From Phycisphaerales bacterium (GTDB lineage: Bacteria > Planctomycetota > Phycisphaerae > Phycisphaerales > UBA1924): a stretch of 64,000 nucleotides of DNA. The stretch spans positions 1 to 64,000 of the forward strand of contig WFPK01000104.1 of assembly GCA_015487555.1 (NCBI GenBank). The letters are read 5' to 3'. The position numbers and the translations under genes are program-made. Below the pieces are notes generated by a model, which was not told the DNA's origin, did not search any database, and was given only the letters and a program-made list of their open reading frames with translations. This document shows positions 7,950-16,860 of the stretch, one piece after another; position 1 is the first letter of the stretch; every line of letters starts with the position of its first letter.

Positions 7950-9680
7950 ATGGAACCTTCTGAACTCAAAGGCAGGAAACTCGGACGCGTGCTGACCAAG
8001 CTCAAGGTGGTCACGCGCGAACAGGTTCATGAGGCATTGGGGGTCCAGAAGGGGCGTGCGACCAAGGTTCGGATTGGTGAGATTCTCAAAGAGCTGGGAT
8101 ACTGCACGGATCTGGATATTGATCGCGCATTGGCTGGGCAGGCGGGGATGGCGTATGTCGATCTCGCAGGGATCGAGCTCGATGATGAAACCGTTGGAGC
8201 GATTCCGGCAGAAAACGCCAAAGCATACCAATGCGTGCCTATCGAATATAACCCGAAGACTCGCCAGCTCAAGATTGCCATCAAGAGCCCCAACAACTTC
8301 CAGGCGGTCGATGACCTTCGGCTCCTGATGGGGGCGAAGGTTGAAGCGGTCGTCTCATCCCCGACAGCGATCGATGCCCTGATCGAGAAGTATTTCTCGA
8401 AAGGGGAATCGATGGTCGATGTGGTCAATGCACTGGCATCAGACAAGAATCTTCAAGAGCTCGGGGCCCATTCCGACCAGTCGATTGATCTTGATGCGGT
8501 GATTGATGCTGCGGGGGATAACCAGGTCATCAAGCTGTTGAATCTGGTGTTGCTTCAGGCGATCCGGGATCATGCGTCGGATATCCATTTTGAGCCCTTC
8601 GAGCATGAGTTCAAGATGCGGTATCGCATCGACGGGGTGCTTTATGAGATGGTGCCTCCGCCGAAGCATCTGGGGACGGCGATTACTTCTCGTGTGAAGG
8701 TGATGGCGAATCTGGACATTGCCGAGCGGAGGTTGCCTCAGGACGGGCGTATTGAGCTGACGGTGGGTGGGAATCCTGTGGATTTGCGTGTGGCGATTTT
8801 GCCGACGATTTATGGCGAGTCGTGCGTGATGCGTGTGCTCGATCGTGGGAATGTGGAACTCTCGCTCGATCGCGTGGGGTTTCGTCCCGACGATCTTGAG
8901 CGTTTTCGCGGGTTGATCACCAAGCCTAACGGAATTGTGATCGTCACCGGACCTACGGGGTCTGGGAAGACGACGACGCTGTATGCTGCGTTGTCTGAGC
9001 TCAACGATATCGAGACTAAGATTCTGACCGCTGAGGACCCGGTTGAATACGACATCGACGGGTTGTGCCAGGTGCAGGTGAACTCGGAGGTGGGGCTGAC
9101 CTTTGCCAAGGCGCTGCGTTCGTTCTTGCGCCAAGACCCCGATGTGATTCTGGTGGGTGAAATCCGTGACCTCGAGACCGCCCAGATCGCGGTGCAGGCC
9201 TCGCTGACGGGTCACCTGGTGCTCTCGACTTTGCATACCAATGATGCGCCCAGTTCGATCATTCGATTGGTGGACCTTGGGATCGAGCCGTTCTTGTTGA
9301 CCGCGACGATCGAGGGGATCGTTGCCCAGCGTCTTGTGCGGACACTTGATCCCAAGACCAAAGAGGCGTTCACCCCAACCGAGCAAGAGCTGATGGAGTT
9401 GGCGCTGCGTCCTGAGGATATCAAAGGTCATCAGTTCTATCGCCCCGGGGAGACGACGAGGGTTGGCGGTGGATACAAGGGGCGGATGGCGCTCTTTGAG
9501 ATCATGACGCTCGATGATGAGATTCGTGAGCTGATGATGAACGAGGCGAGCACCAATGTGCTCCGCGACGCAGCGCGCAAGAAAGGGATGCGTTCGTTGC
9601 GCGAGAACGGGTTGATGGCGCTGTATGAAGGGTTGACCACCATCGACGAGGTGGTGAGCGAAACGCTCGAAGAGGAGTAG
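7950..9680 (+). CDS. PilB/GspE-type assembly ATPase with MshEN-like N-terminus (ATPase 2)
   Basis: GRKLGRVLTKLKVVTREQVHEAL...RIGEILKELGYCTDLDIDRALAGQAG; GPTGSGKTTTLYAAL; RQDPDVILVGEIRDLETAQ. Confidence 0.95.
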   Translation: MEPSELKGRKLGRVLTKLKVVTREQVHEALGVQKGRATKVRIGEILKELGYCTDLDIDRALAGQAGMAYVDLAGIELDDETVGAIPAENAKAYQCVPIEYNPKTRQLKIAIKSPNNFQAVDDLRLLMGAKVEAVVSSPTAIDALIEKYFSKGESMVDVVNALASDKNLQELGAHSDQSIDLDAVIDAAGDNQVIKLLNLVLLQAIRDHASDIHFEPFEHEFKMRYRIDGVLYEMVPPPKHLGTAITSRVKVMANLDIAERRLPQDGRIELTVGGNPVDLRVAILPTIYGESCVMRVLDRGNVELSLDRVGFRPDDLERFRGLITKPNGIVIVTGPTGSGKTTTLYAALSELNDIETKILTAEDPVEYDIDGLCQVQVNSEVGLTFAKALRSFLRQDPDVILVGEIRDLETAQIAVQASLTGHLVLSTLHTNDAPSSIIRLVDLGIEPFLLTATIEGIVAQRLVRTLDPKTKEAFTPTEQELMELALRPEDIKGHQFYRPGETTRVGGGYKGRMALFEIMTLDDEIRELMMNEASTNVLRDAARKKGMRSLRENGLMALYEGLTTIDEVVSETLEEE

Positions 9681-9802
9681 GCAACGAGTATGCGGGGTTG
9701 AAGCTCGGCAAAGAGAAGAATACGGACATCGACGCACGCAGCGGATTTGTTTGGCAAAGACTGTTTGGAATAGGTTTGAGTCGGGACGAGGAGTAAGGCA
9801 AC

Positions 9803-11086
9803 ATGGCGACATACACATACCAAGCACTCAACGCATCAGGCAAGACCCAGAAGGGGACGGTCGAGGCGGCGAGCTCCGAAGAGGCGATCCAGCGGATCAA
9901 ATCGCAGGGGTACTTCCCAACCTCGGTGCAGGCACAGAAGGCGAAGAAGTCTGCAACCAAAGGCGAAAAGGGCGAGAAAGCTGCCAAACCAGTCAAAAAG
10001 AAGAAGGGGGGCGGGTTCTCGATTGGGGGGGTCAAGCCCAAGTACCTTGCACTCTTTACGCGCCAGCTTTCGACGCTTCAGGATGCGGGGCTGCCATTGT
10101 TGCGCTCGTTGCAGATTCTTGAGAGTCAGCAGAAGCCTGGGCTGTTGAAGAATATTCTCCTCGGCGTCACCGAGGAGGTCGAGGGGGGGAGCTCGTTGAG
10201 TGAGTCGATGGGCAAGTTCCCCAAGGCTTTCGATCATCTGTATGTGAAGATGGTCAACGCGGGCGAAATCGGTGGTGTGCTCGATGTGATTCTCCAACGG
10301 CTTTCCGAGTTCATGGAGAAGAGTGAGAAGCTCAAACGCAAGATCAAGGGCGCGATGGTCTACCCGATCGTGGTGATTATCGTGGCGATTTCGATTCTTG
10401 TGGGCATCATGCTGCTCATTATCCCCAAGTTTGAAGAAATCTTCTTGGACTTCGAGATCGAGTTGCCTGCATTGACGCAGGGGTTGATTAATACCAGCCG
10501 ATGGGTCGCCGGGACTAATGCCGGGGCGACGATTCCCGGATGGGCGATTCTTGTCTTTGGCGGGCCGATCCTTTGGATATCGTTCAAACTCATCCGCAAG
10601 ACGCCTCCGGGGCGTGCGGTGTTCGACACGATGATCCTGTGGGTGCCTGTGCTTGGCACGCTGATCCGCAAGACGGTGATCGCTCGGTTTACACGAACCT
10701 TGGGCACGCTGATTAGTGCGGGTGTGCCGATTCTTGAAGCCGTGACGATTACCTCGCAAACCTCGGGCAACTATGTCTTTGAGAAGGCGTTGACCAATGT
10801 GCACGATTCGATCCGCGAAGGTGAGACTTTCGCAGCACCGTTGCGTGAGTCGAAAACCTGCGATGCGATCGTGGTCAATATGATCGATGTGGGCGAAGAG
10901 ACCGGGGAGATGGATGCGATGCTCCTCAAAATCGCGGATAACTATGACGAGGAGGTTGATGTGGCGGTGGCATCGTTGGTGTCGCTGCTCGAGCCTTTGA
11001 TGGTGGTGATGCTCGGGGGCATGGTCGGGACGATCGTGGTCGCGATGTTCCTCCCGATGATCAAGATGCTCGAATCGCTCGGGTAA
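9803..11086 (+). CDS. PilC/GspF inner-membrane platform protein
   Basis: TYQALNASGKTQKGTVEA...FTRQLSTLQDAGLPLLRSLQIL...LIPKFEEIF; conserved two-repeat T2SSF pattern. Confidence 0.95.
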   Translation: MATYTYQALNASGKTQKGTVEAASSEEAIQRIKSQGYFPTSVQAQKAKKSATKGEKGEKAAKPVKKKKGGGFSIGGVKPKYLALFTRQLSTLQDAGLPLLRSLQILESQQKPGLLKNILLGVTEEVEGGSSLSESMGKFPKAFDHLYVKMVNAGEIGGVLDVILQRLSEFMEKSEKLKRKIKGAMVYPIVVIIVAISILVGIMLLIIPKFEEIFLDFEIELPALTQGLINTSRWVAGTNAGATIPGWAILVFGGPILWISFKLIRKTPPGRAVFDTMILWVPVLGTLIRKTVIARFTRTLGTLISAGVPILEAVTITSQTSGNYVFEKALTNVHDSIREGETFAAPLRESKTCDAIVVNMIDVGEETGEMDAMLLKIADNYDEEVDVAVASLVSLLEPLMVVMLGGMVGTIVVAMFLPMIKMLESLG

Positions 11087-11130
11087 TCGTGTACAAAGGC
11101 AGCGGGGCGAACAGGAAACGAAAGTAGCTT

Positions 11131-12306
11131 ATGAAGGTCAATCACACACAAGATGCGAGCCAAGGGGATCGGCAGCCGCGTGCAGCGCGGCGAGGCGGGT
11201 TCACGCTCATCGAGCTGTTGGTTGTGATTGCGATCATTGCGCTGCTCATGGCCTTGCTGATCGGTGGACTCAATCAGGCGATGAAGAGCACCAAACGCTC
11301 GGCGAGTCAACGCTCGGCAGCAGCCTTGGCCCAGGCGGTCGATCAGTTCCGCAGCGAGTTCGGGTTCTTGCCGCCTTTGGTGCACGATGGTGAAGGAATC
11401 AGCACCGGCAATGATGCGTATCGCCCTAGACAGCTCGATTCTTCCGTTTCGCAGGTTGATGGGCCGATCTTTGAGCAGGTGGGCGGGGCCTATGAGTTCT
11501 TTACCGTGGTGGTCTGGTCGGAGGGGCTCGATTTCAACTTCTTCCGCAGACGGACAGGGTTGGGCAGCGATGAGATCGCGCTCGCGGGCGGGGCGACGAT
11601 CTGGGATGATGAAGGTGCATGGGAAGACAAACGATATAGCAAGTATTCGCTCGCGTACTACCTCACCGGGGTGCTCGATCGAGATGTCGATGGCGTGCGC
11701 GGGCCTGGGTTTGCTCGCCCGATGATTGATGGTACCTATCTCGGGGTTGGGTATCCTGTTGGGTCTTCGCGCGATCGGTATGAGCCGTTGATAGATGTTG
11801 ATCGGCGAGGGGTGCAGATCGCGATTGATTATGTGGAACCCAATGAGTATCCCGAGCATCTGCTGACAGGCGATCCGATGGATCGGGATGATGCGTACGG
11901 GACTTACGCTGATTATCAGCGTGATGCACTTGTCTCATTGGTCGATGCCTTTGGCAATGCGTTCCGGTATTACCGATGGGAGCAGGGTCGGTTTGTCAAT
12001 GGTCAGCTGGTGGTGGAGAATGTGCTTGATCTCAATATCCCGCCGGTCTTGATTGATCCGGTGGTGTTGGGCAAGGTGATGAATGATCCGAGCCGTATTG
12101 ATGAGGTGGATATCACCGGGGGCGACCCTCGGCTTCGCGATGCGCGGTACGCGATTGTCAGTGCCGGGCCCGACGGGATGTTTGGAATCGAGAGCATTGA
12201 AACGATCGCAGCGTTTCTCAGAGAGCCGTTGCCTGGCACGCTCGATGAGGCGGCGAGGTTGCGTCAGCGGGTCTGGGTGGACAATGCTGTGGAGGTCGGA
12301 AACTGA
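11131..12306 (+). CDS. Long prepilin-type N-methylation protein (pseudopilin)
   Basis: RRGGFTLIELLVVIAIIALLMALLIGG class III signal; 391 aa. Confidence 0.9.
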   Translation: MKVNHTQDASQGDRQPRAARRGGFTLIELLVVIAIIALLMALLIGGLNQAMKSTKRSASQRSAAALAQAVDQFRSEFGFLPPLVHDGEGISTGNDAYRPRQLDSSVSQVDGPIFEQVGGAYEFFTVVVWSEGLDFNFFRRRTGLGSDEIALAGGATIWDDEGAWEDKRYSKYSLAYYLTGVLDRDVDGVRGPGFARPMIDGTYLGVGYPVGSSRDRYEPLIDVDRRGVQIAIDYVEPNEYPEHLLTGDPMDRDDAYGTYADYQRDALVSLVDAFGNAFRYYRWEQGRFVNGQLVVENVLDLNIPPVLIDPVVLGKVMNDPSRIDEVDITGGDPRLRDARYAIVSAGPDGMFGIESIETIAAFLREPLPGTLDEAARLRQRVWVDNAVEVGN

Positions 12307-13592
12307 TGAAACATGCTCCGTCCTATTTTGTTGATTCTCGTTTTGTTGATTCTCGTGGGGGCGCCTTTGGGCGAGGCTTTGCCCGTCGGGCGTTTACGAT
12401 CGTTGAGCTGATGGTGGTGGTGCTGATCGGGTTGATTATCCTTGCGATCGCAGTGCCTGCGTTTCAGTCGATGGTGTATTCATCGAATCGTTCGCTGGCG
12501 GTCAATGCGCTCGCAGCATCGTCGCAGATGGCGCGTGATGTGGCGCTGAGCACCGGGCAAGATGGTGCGGTGGTCTTTGTCTATGACCCACAGGTGGGCA
12601 AGGTGCAGATTATCCCGGCGGTGATGGTGGGGACATTGCGTGAGAAGACCACGGCGGCGTCTGGTTCGGGTGGGTCGTCGGCGTTGAGTGATTCGCCATA
12701 CTTTGATCGCGATGTGTTTGTTCCTGCTTCGGCGGGCGAGACACTCGAAGTCCCCCGGTATTGGATGGTGCGTGGATACGCCCCGCCTCGGTCGCTGATT
12801 GATCGTGATTCGGCGGGCAATGCGGCTGCCAACTGGTATACCTCTGATGTCTATGGGGGCACTGACCCGTTGGCAGCGGTCAAAACGAAAGATCATTGGG
12901 TATTCCCCGAGACCGGATTCTTCCCCGTCGATGCGCAGGTCGTTGGTGGTGGGCTCGATGGTGAGTTTGGCGCGGTGGACACCACGCTGCCGACGGCTCG
13001 TCAATCGTTTATGATTCGGTTTAGCGCACGGACCGGAGTGGTGAGCAAGAGCACGAACGCGGCATTGTTTATCAATCCGCGCAACAGCCGAAAGCGTCCT
13101 TATGGTGATCGCCCGACGCCACACGAGCAGAGTCTGCGTGTTGATATGGCTGAGGATTTGGGGATCTGGGCATCGCGGATCATCAACTCGGCGGATTTGA
13201 CGGGCGATGGGATTGCTTATGGTTTTGATGATCTCGAACTTCGTGACCAGCTTATCGGCAATGCGTCGAACGACACGATTCTGGTCAAGCCGGTGACTCG
13301 GTTGGCGCTTTATGATGAGCGCAAGCTCGGGGTTGGGGTTGGTTCTCGTGGGCTCAATGAGCAGACGCAGACGCTGTATCTTCCTGCGGACCAAGACGAT
13401 GCCGATACGCGCATTGGGCTTGATCTTTCACTGTTTTCGAGTATGAGCGAGGGCGAGCTGCTTACAAGGATTGACCAATGGGTTGATGGGGACACCAACT
13501 TCGATGGCGTTTTCGATCTGGATGACGAGCCTGAATCCCGGATGTATCTGATCCAGCCTTACACCGGGCAGCTGCAGGAGGTGCTGCGATGA
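12306..13592 (+). CDS. Long pseudopilin (GspH-like N-terminus)
   Basis: RRAFTIVELMVVVLIGLIILAIAVPAF; 428 aa; start overlaps the upstream stop. Confidence 0.88.
   Translation: MKHAPSYFVDSRFVDSRGGAFGRGFARRAFTIVELMVVVLIGLIILAIAVPAFQSMVYSSNRSLAVNALAASSQMARDVALSTGQDGAVVFVYDPQVGKVQIIPAVMVGTLREKTTAASGSGGSSALSDSPYFDRDVFVPASAGETLEVPRYWMVRGYAPPRSLIDRDSAGNAAANWYTSDVYGGTDPLAAVKTKDHWVFPETGFFPVDAQVVGGGLDGEFGAVDTTLPTARQSFMIRFSARTGVVSKSTNAALFINPRNSRKRPYGDRPTPHEQSLRVDMAEDLGIWASRIINSADLTGDGIAYGFDDLELRDQLIGNASNDTILVKPVTRLALYDERKLGVGVGSRGLNEQTQTLYLPADQDDADTRIGLDLSLFSSMSEGELLTRIDQWVDGDTNFDGVFDLDDEPESRMYLIQPYTGQLQEVLR
12326..12355. repeat. Perfect 15-bp tandem duplication TTTTGTTGATTCTCG x2
   Basis: Direct reading; encodes FVDSRFVDSR. 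Confidence 0.97.
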
Positions 13593-14797
13593 ATCCAGAT
13601 TTACGGGCAGATTTATGGGCAGGTTCTCAAGCCGGTTCTTTTCGCCGTGGCTTTTCGCTTGTCGAGGTGCTGATTGCGATTCTTGTGCTGGCGATCGGTC
13701 TGCTTGGGCTTGGCGCGATTTTTCCTGCGGTGATCGCCGAGCAGCGCAATGCATTTGCAGTGATCGAAGGTGCGAACGCTGCCAGTGCTGCCGAGGCGTT
13801 GATTTCGAATCGTGAGCTTGTCGATTTCTCGATGATCAGCGAAGACTTCAATCGTCCATTACGAGGCGGCGTTGGGGGTGGTCCATCGAGTGCACTTGGG
13901 CCGCCGCGTTATTCGTATGAGTGGGTTGTGCCTCAGGATGGGGTTTCGTACTACAACTGGAGCTCGCCGGTCCCGAGTATGTATGGGTTTGCAAATTTTT
14001 CGACGGGGCTTTGGAGTTTTTATTCCAACGACGGCGGGCCTTCGATCAATCCGACGCTCGATATTGTCAAGACGAATCCGACGATCGCCCAGATTCCGGT
14101 TTCGGCACGGCTTTTCCCCCAGCCCTACTCGGGCAAGGATCCCAAGTATGTGTGGGATATCGCGCTTCGGCGTGAGCCTTCGGGGGATCGGTTGCAGGCG
14201 GCGATCTTTGTGCGCCGGATTGATGCCCGGATTCGTGTGCCCAAGGGATTTTCGCTCAGCGATGTGCTCACCGGGGGGACTTCGGGGAATCCGCTTCCGA
14301 CTGATCCGGTGCTCCCCGTGGCGATCGATGGCGGGTCTGGACGCCCGGCGGTCGATGATGGTGTGAATCCGATGATGTTCTACGCCGCGATCCAGATGCT
14401 CGAAGTCGAGGTGCATCAAGAGCATCTTGATTGGCTTATATTTCCCAATGGGCGCAATCCGATGATTGATACTTCTGTTGGTTTTGCGACCCAGATTGGG
14501 CAGAAGCTTGTTGATAACACCGGGGTGGTGCGCACGGTTGTGGGCTTGCCGAGTGTTGATACGGATGATCCGCTCTTTGATATGGTGACGGGGCAGGGGC
14601 GTGTGGTGGTGGTCGATCCGCCGTTCACACTTCAGCAGGCTGGTGGCGATGATACGGATGAGGCGCGGTCGAACGCGACCCGGTATCTGACCGATCCGAC
14701 CTATGACTCGAAGCGAGCGAGCTGGGTTCGGCAGGTGATTTTCACGCCGAGGACGCCGGTGACGGTCCGTGTGGTGACTTTGGAGGAATCGCAATGA
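13589..14797 (+). CDS. Long pseudopilin (PilV/GspI-like N-terminus)
   Basis: RRGFSLVEVLIAILVLAIGLLGLGAIFPAV; 402 aa; overlaps the upstream stop. Confidence 0.9.
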   Translation: MNPDLRADLWAGSQAGSFRRGFSLVEVLIAILVLAIGLLGLGAIFPAVIAEQRNAFAVIEGANAASAAEALISNRELVDFSMISEDFNRPLRGGVGGGPSSALGPPRYSYEWVVPQDGVSYYNWSSPVPSMYGFANFSTGLWSFYSNDGGPSINPTLDIVKTNPTIAQIPVSARLFPQPYSGKDPKYVWDIALRREPSGDRLQAAIFVRRIDARIRVPKGFSLSDVLTGGTSGNPLPTDPVLPVAIDGGSGRPAVDDGVNPMMFYAAIQMLEVEVHQEHLDWLIFPNGRNPMIDTSVGFATQIGQKLVDNTGVVRTVVGLPSVDTDDPLFDMVTGQGRVVVVDPPFTLQQAGGDDTDEARSNATRYLTDPTYDSKRASWVRQVIFTPRTPVTVRVVTLEESQ

Positions 14798-16698
14798 ACT
14801 CCAATCGAAGCAATCGTTCCTTGGTTCGCCGGTCTGGTTTTACCCGGTCTGGGTTTACGATGGTCGAGATGATCGTGACAATCGGCATCTTGATGGTGGT
14901 GACGGCGGGGATCGCGACGATCTTCAGCTCGGTTGGTGATACGGTCTCGAAGGGTCGCAAGCTCTCGGAGCTCAACCAGTTCGCTGCCCGGGTCGAGCGG
15001 ATCATGCGCGAGGACTTCGAAGCCATGACCCGTGATGGGTTCCTGGTGATTGTCAACCGCAACGCGAACTTTGGGCGCGATGTGCAGCTCTTCCGAGGCG
15101 AGCAGACAAATATTGATGAAAACTTGTTTGGTGGGTTCTCAAATATGCCTGGGCGGATTCGGCGTTCGGATGAGATCATGTTCTTCACCCGAGGCGAGTA
15201 CGAAACCGCCCGGCGTGCGATCTCGCCCGATATGATCGCGCGTTCATCGGAGGCGGCGATTTATTATGGGCACGGACAGAAACGGCGGCCTCAGCTTACT
15301 GGCTTCAATGGGATCAACAACTTCTTTTTCAATCCTGCGCCGTGGGATTCAAACTTTGATTTCGAGTCGGGGTTCAACCAGGCCGGCGTTGGGGTTACTT
15401 CGACTGCGGGGGCGCTCAATCCCAACGAGTTTGCGCGTGATTGGTCGCTGCTGCGTCAGGTAACGCTTTTGAGCACGCCGATCGGTGAATCGCGTAATGT
15501 CCCGCGCGAGCTCTTCGGATACAGCCGAGGTGTGGCGGGTCAGCGTGATTGGTTGATGGACTCTGATCGTCAGATCGCGCTTCAGCCTGCATCGCGGAGT
15601 ATTTTTAACTCGCTGGGGTGGTCGGATCCTTCGCGTGTTCTGCCGGGGAGTACGGACCCGATTCGTTGGCTTGGGGATAATGCGATCAATCAGTTGAACC
15701 TCAGGGAGCTGCCTCAGTATCGTGCCAGCGGTTTGGTTGATATCGTGACCGAAGACATTGCGACGATTCGGACGATGATCCAATCGCTTCCGGTGAAGGT
15801 TTCGCCTTTGGATTATTCATTCTTCGATGCGGGGAGTGGGTTTGGCATGAATGTCGGAGCCGATGGCGTGATTCTCAATCGCGACCAGTTCGAGTTCGAT
15901 TATTGGGCAACCGCATCGGATGCCGATGCGGTGATTCCGGATCCCAAGGATGCCGACGAGTTGAATCTGACGGGTTCGGCAGCTCATCGGGCGAACATTC
16001 GCCGGTGGATGATCGATGCGCTCCCGAGCCGATGGGACACAAGCGTGACTCCGCCTGAGCATCTCGCCGGTGTTCGGTACGAAGATATCCCGACGCGGAT
16101 CATGTATCCCGAATCGCAGTTTGAAGTTTCCGATCGTGGCGATCTTCAGCGGGCGTATGCCGAGGCTCATCAGGAGATGCTTGGTTCGTCGATCTTTGTG
16201 CCTCGGTGTACGGAGTTTATTGTCGAGTGGTCGTATGGGTTCTTGCAGGACCTCTCCAACCCGGCGTCTCCGAACTACAAAGAGATGATCTGGTACGGGC
16301 TCGATCGGTATGTGGATTCGAATAACGATGGTGTTCTGAGCTCTGGCGGGACGAATCCTGACCAGCGTGCCGCGGTGCCGTATTCGCAGCGTGTGCTTGT
16401 GGGTGCTGCTGCGACGGATCCGGCGACGGGTCGTCCTCGGAATCTGGGGATGGATCCGAATCTGGTTGTTGGTGTGAATCGTCTTCCGGTTCTGGGCGGG
16501 CCGCCGCCGTTGTCTCCTGATTCTGTGGAGATTGCGACCTTTGGTTTTATGGATCCCAGGGGGACTCCAGCGGTCGATGACGATGTCGAGTGGCTTTGGC
16601 CCAAGTTTATCCGCATCACGATGAGCCTTGGGGATCCGACGGACCCAGAGATCGAGCAGACTTACCAGGTGATCTTTGAGCTCCCCGAGCGTGAGTGA
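14794..16698 (+). CDS. Long pseudopilin (GspJ/PilW-like N-terminus)
   Basis: RRSGFTRSGFTMVEMIVTIGILMVVTAGIATIFSSV; 634 aa. Confidence 0.9.
   Translation: MNSNRSNRSLVRRSGFTRSGFTMVEMIVTIGILMVVTAGIATIFSSVGDTVSKGRKLSELNQFAARVERIMREDFEAMTRDGFLVIVNRNANFGRDVQLFRGEQTNIDENLFGGFSNMPGRIRRSDEIMFFTRGEYETARRAISPDMIARSSEAAIYYGHGQKRRPQLTGFNGINNFFFNPAPWDSNFDFESGFNQAGVGVTSTAGALNPNEFARDWSLLRQVTLLSTPIGESRNVPRELFGYSRGVAGQRDWLMDSDRQIALQPASRSIFNSLGWSDPSRVLPGSTDPIRWLGDNAINQLNLRELPQYRASGLVDIVTEDIATIRTMIQSLPVKVSPLDYSFFDAGSGFGMNVGADGVILNRDQFEFDYWATASDADAVIPDPKDADELNLTGSAAHRANIRRWMIDALPSRWDTSVTPPEHLAGVRYEDIPTRIMYPESQFEVSDRGDLQRAYAEAHQEMLGSSIFVPRCTEFIVEWSYGFLQDLSNPASPNYKEMIWYGLDRYVDSNNDGVLSSGGTNPDQRAAVPYSQRVLVGAAATDPATGRPRNLGMDPNLVVGVNRLPVLGGPPPLSPDSVEIATFGFMDPRGTPAVDDDVEWLWPKFIRITMSLGDPTDPEIEQTYQVIFELPERE
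14830..14859. repeat. In-frame 15-bp duplication of the RSGFT prepilin cleavage motif
   Basis: CGGTCTGGTTTTACC CGGTCTGGGTTTACG. Confidence 0.95.
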
Positions 16699-16860
16699 TC
16701 TGGCGGGAGGATATTGAAGTCGTGGGGGCATGAAGAATAGGACGCCGATGGGGATGGGTAGGTTGATGGGAAATCTGTATGCACCGTGCAGATGGATGAC
16801 GGGCCGAGAATAGATGGAAGTCATGGTGCAATCGCCCGGCGGAAGGGCGAGGAGATAGAC

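Noticed and set aside
8439-9827. Long minus-strand ORFs opposite pilus and transporter genes (8439..9827, 6750..8231, 26372..28006, 9836..10804)
   Set aside because: Antisense to clearly conserved ATPase, platform and permease genes; composition is Arg/His-rich with no recognisable motif.
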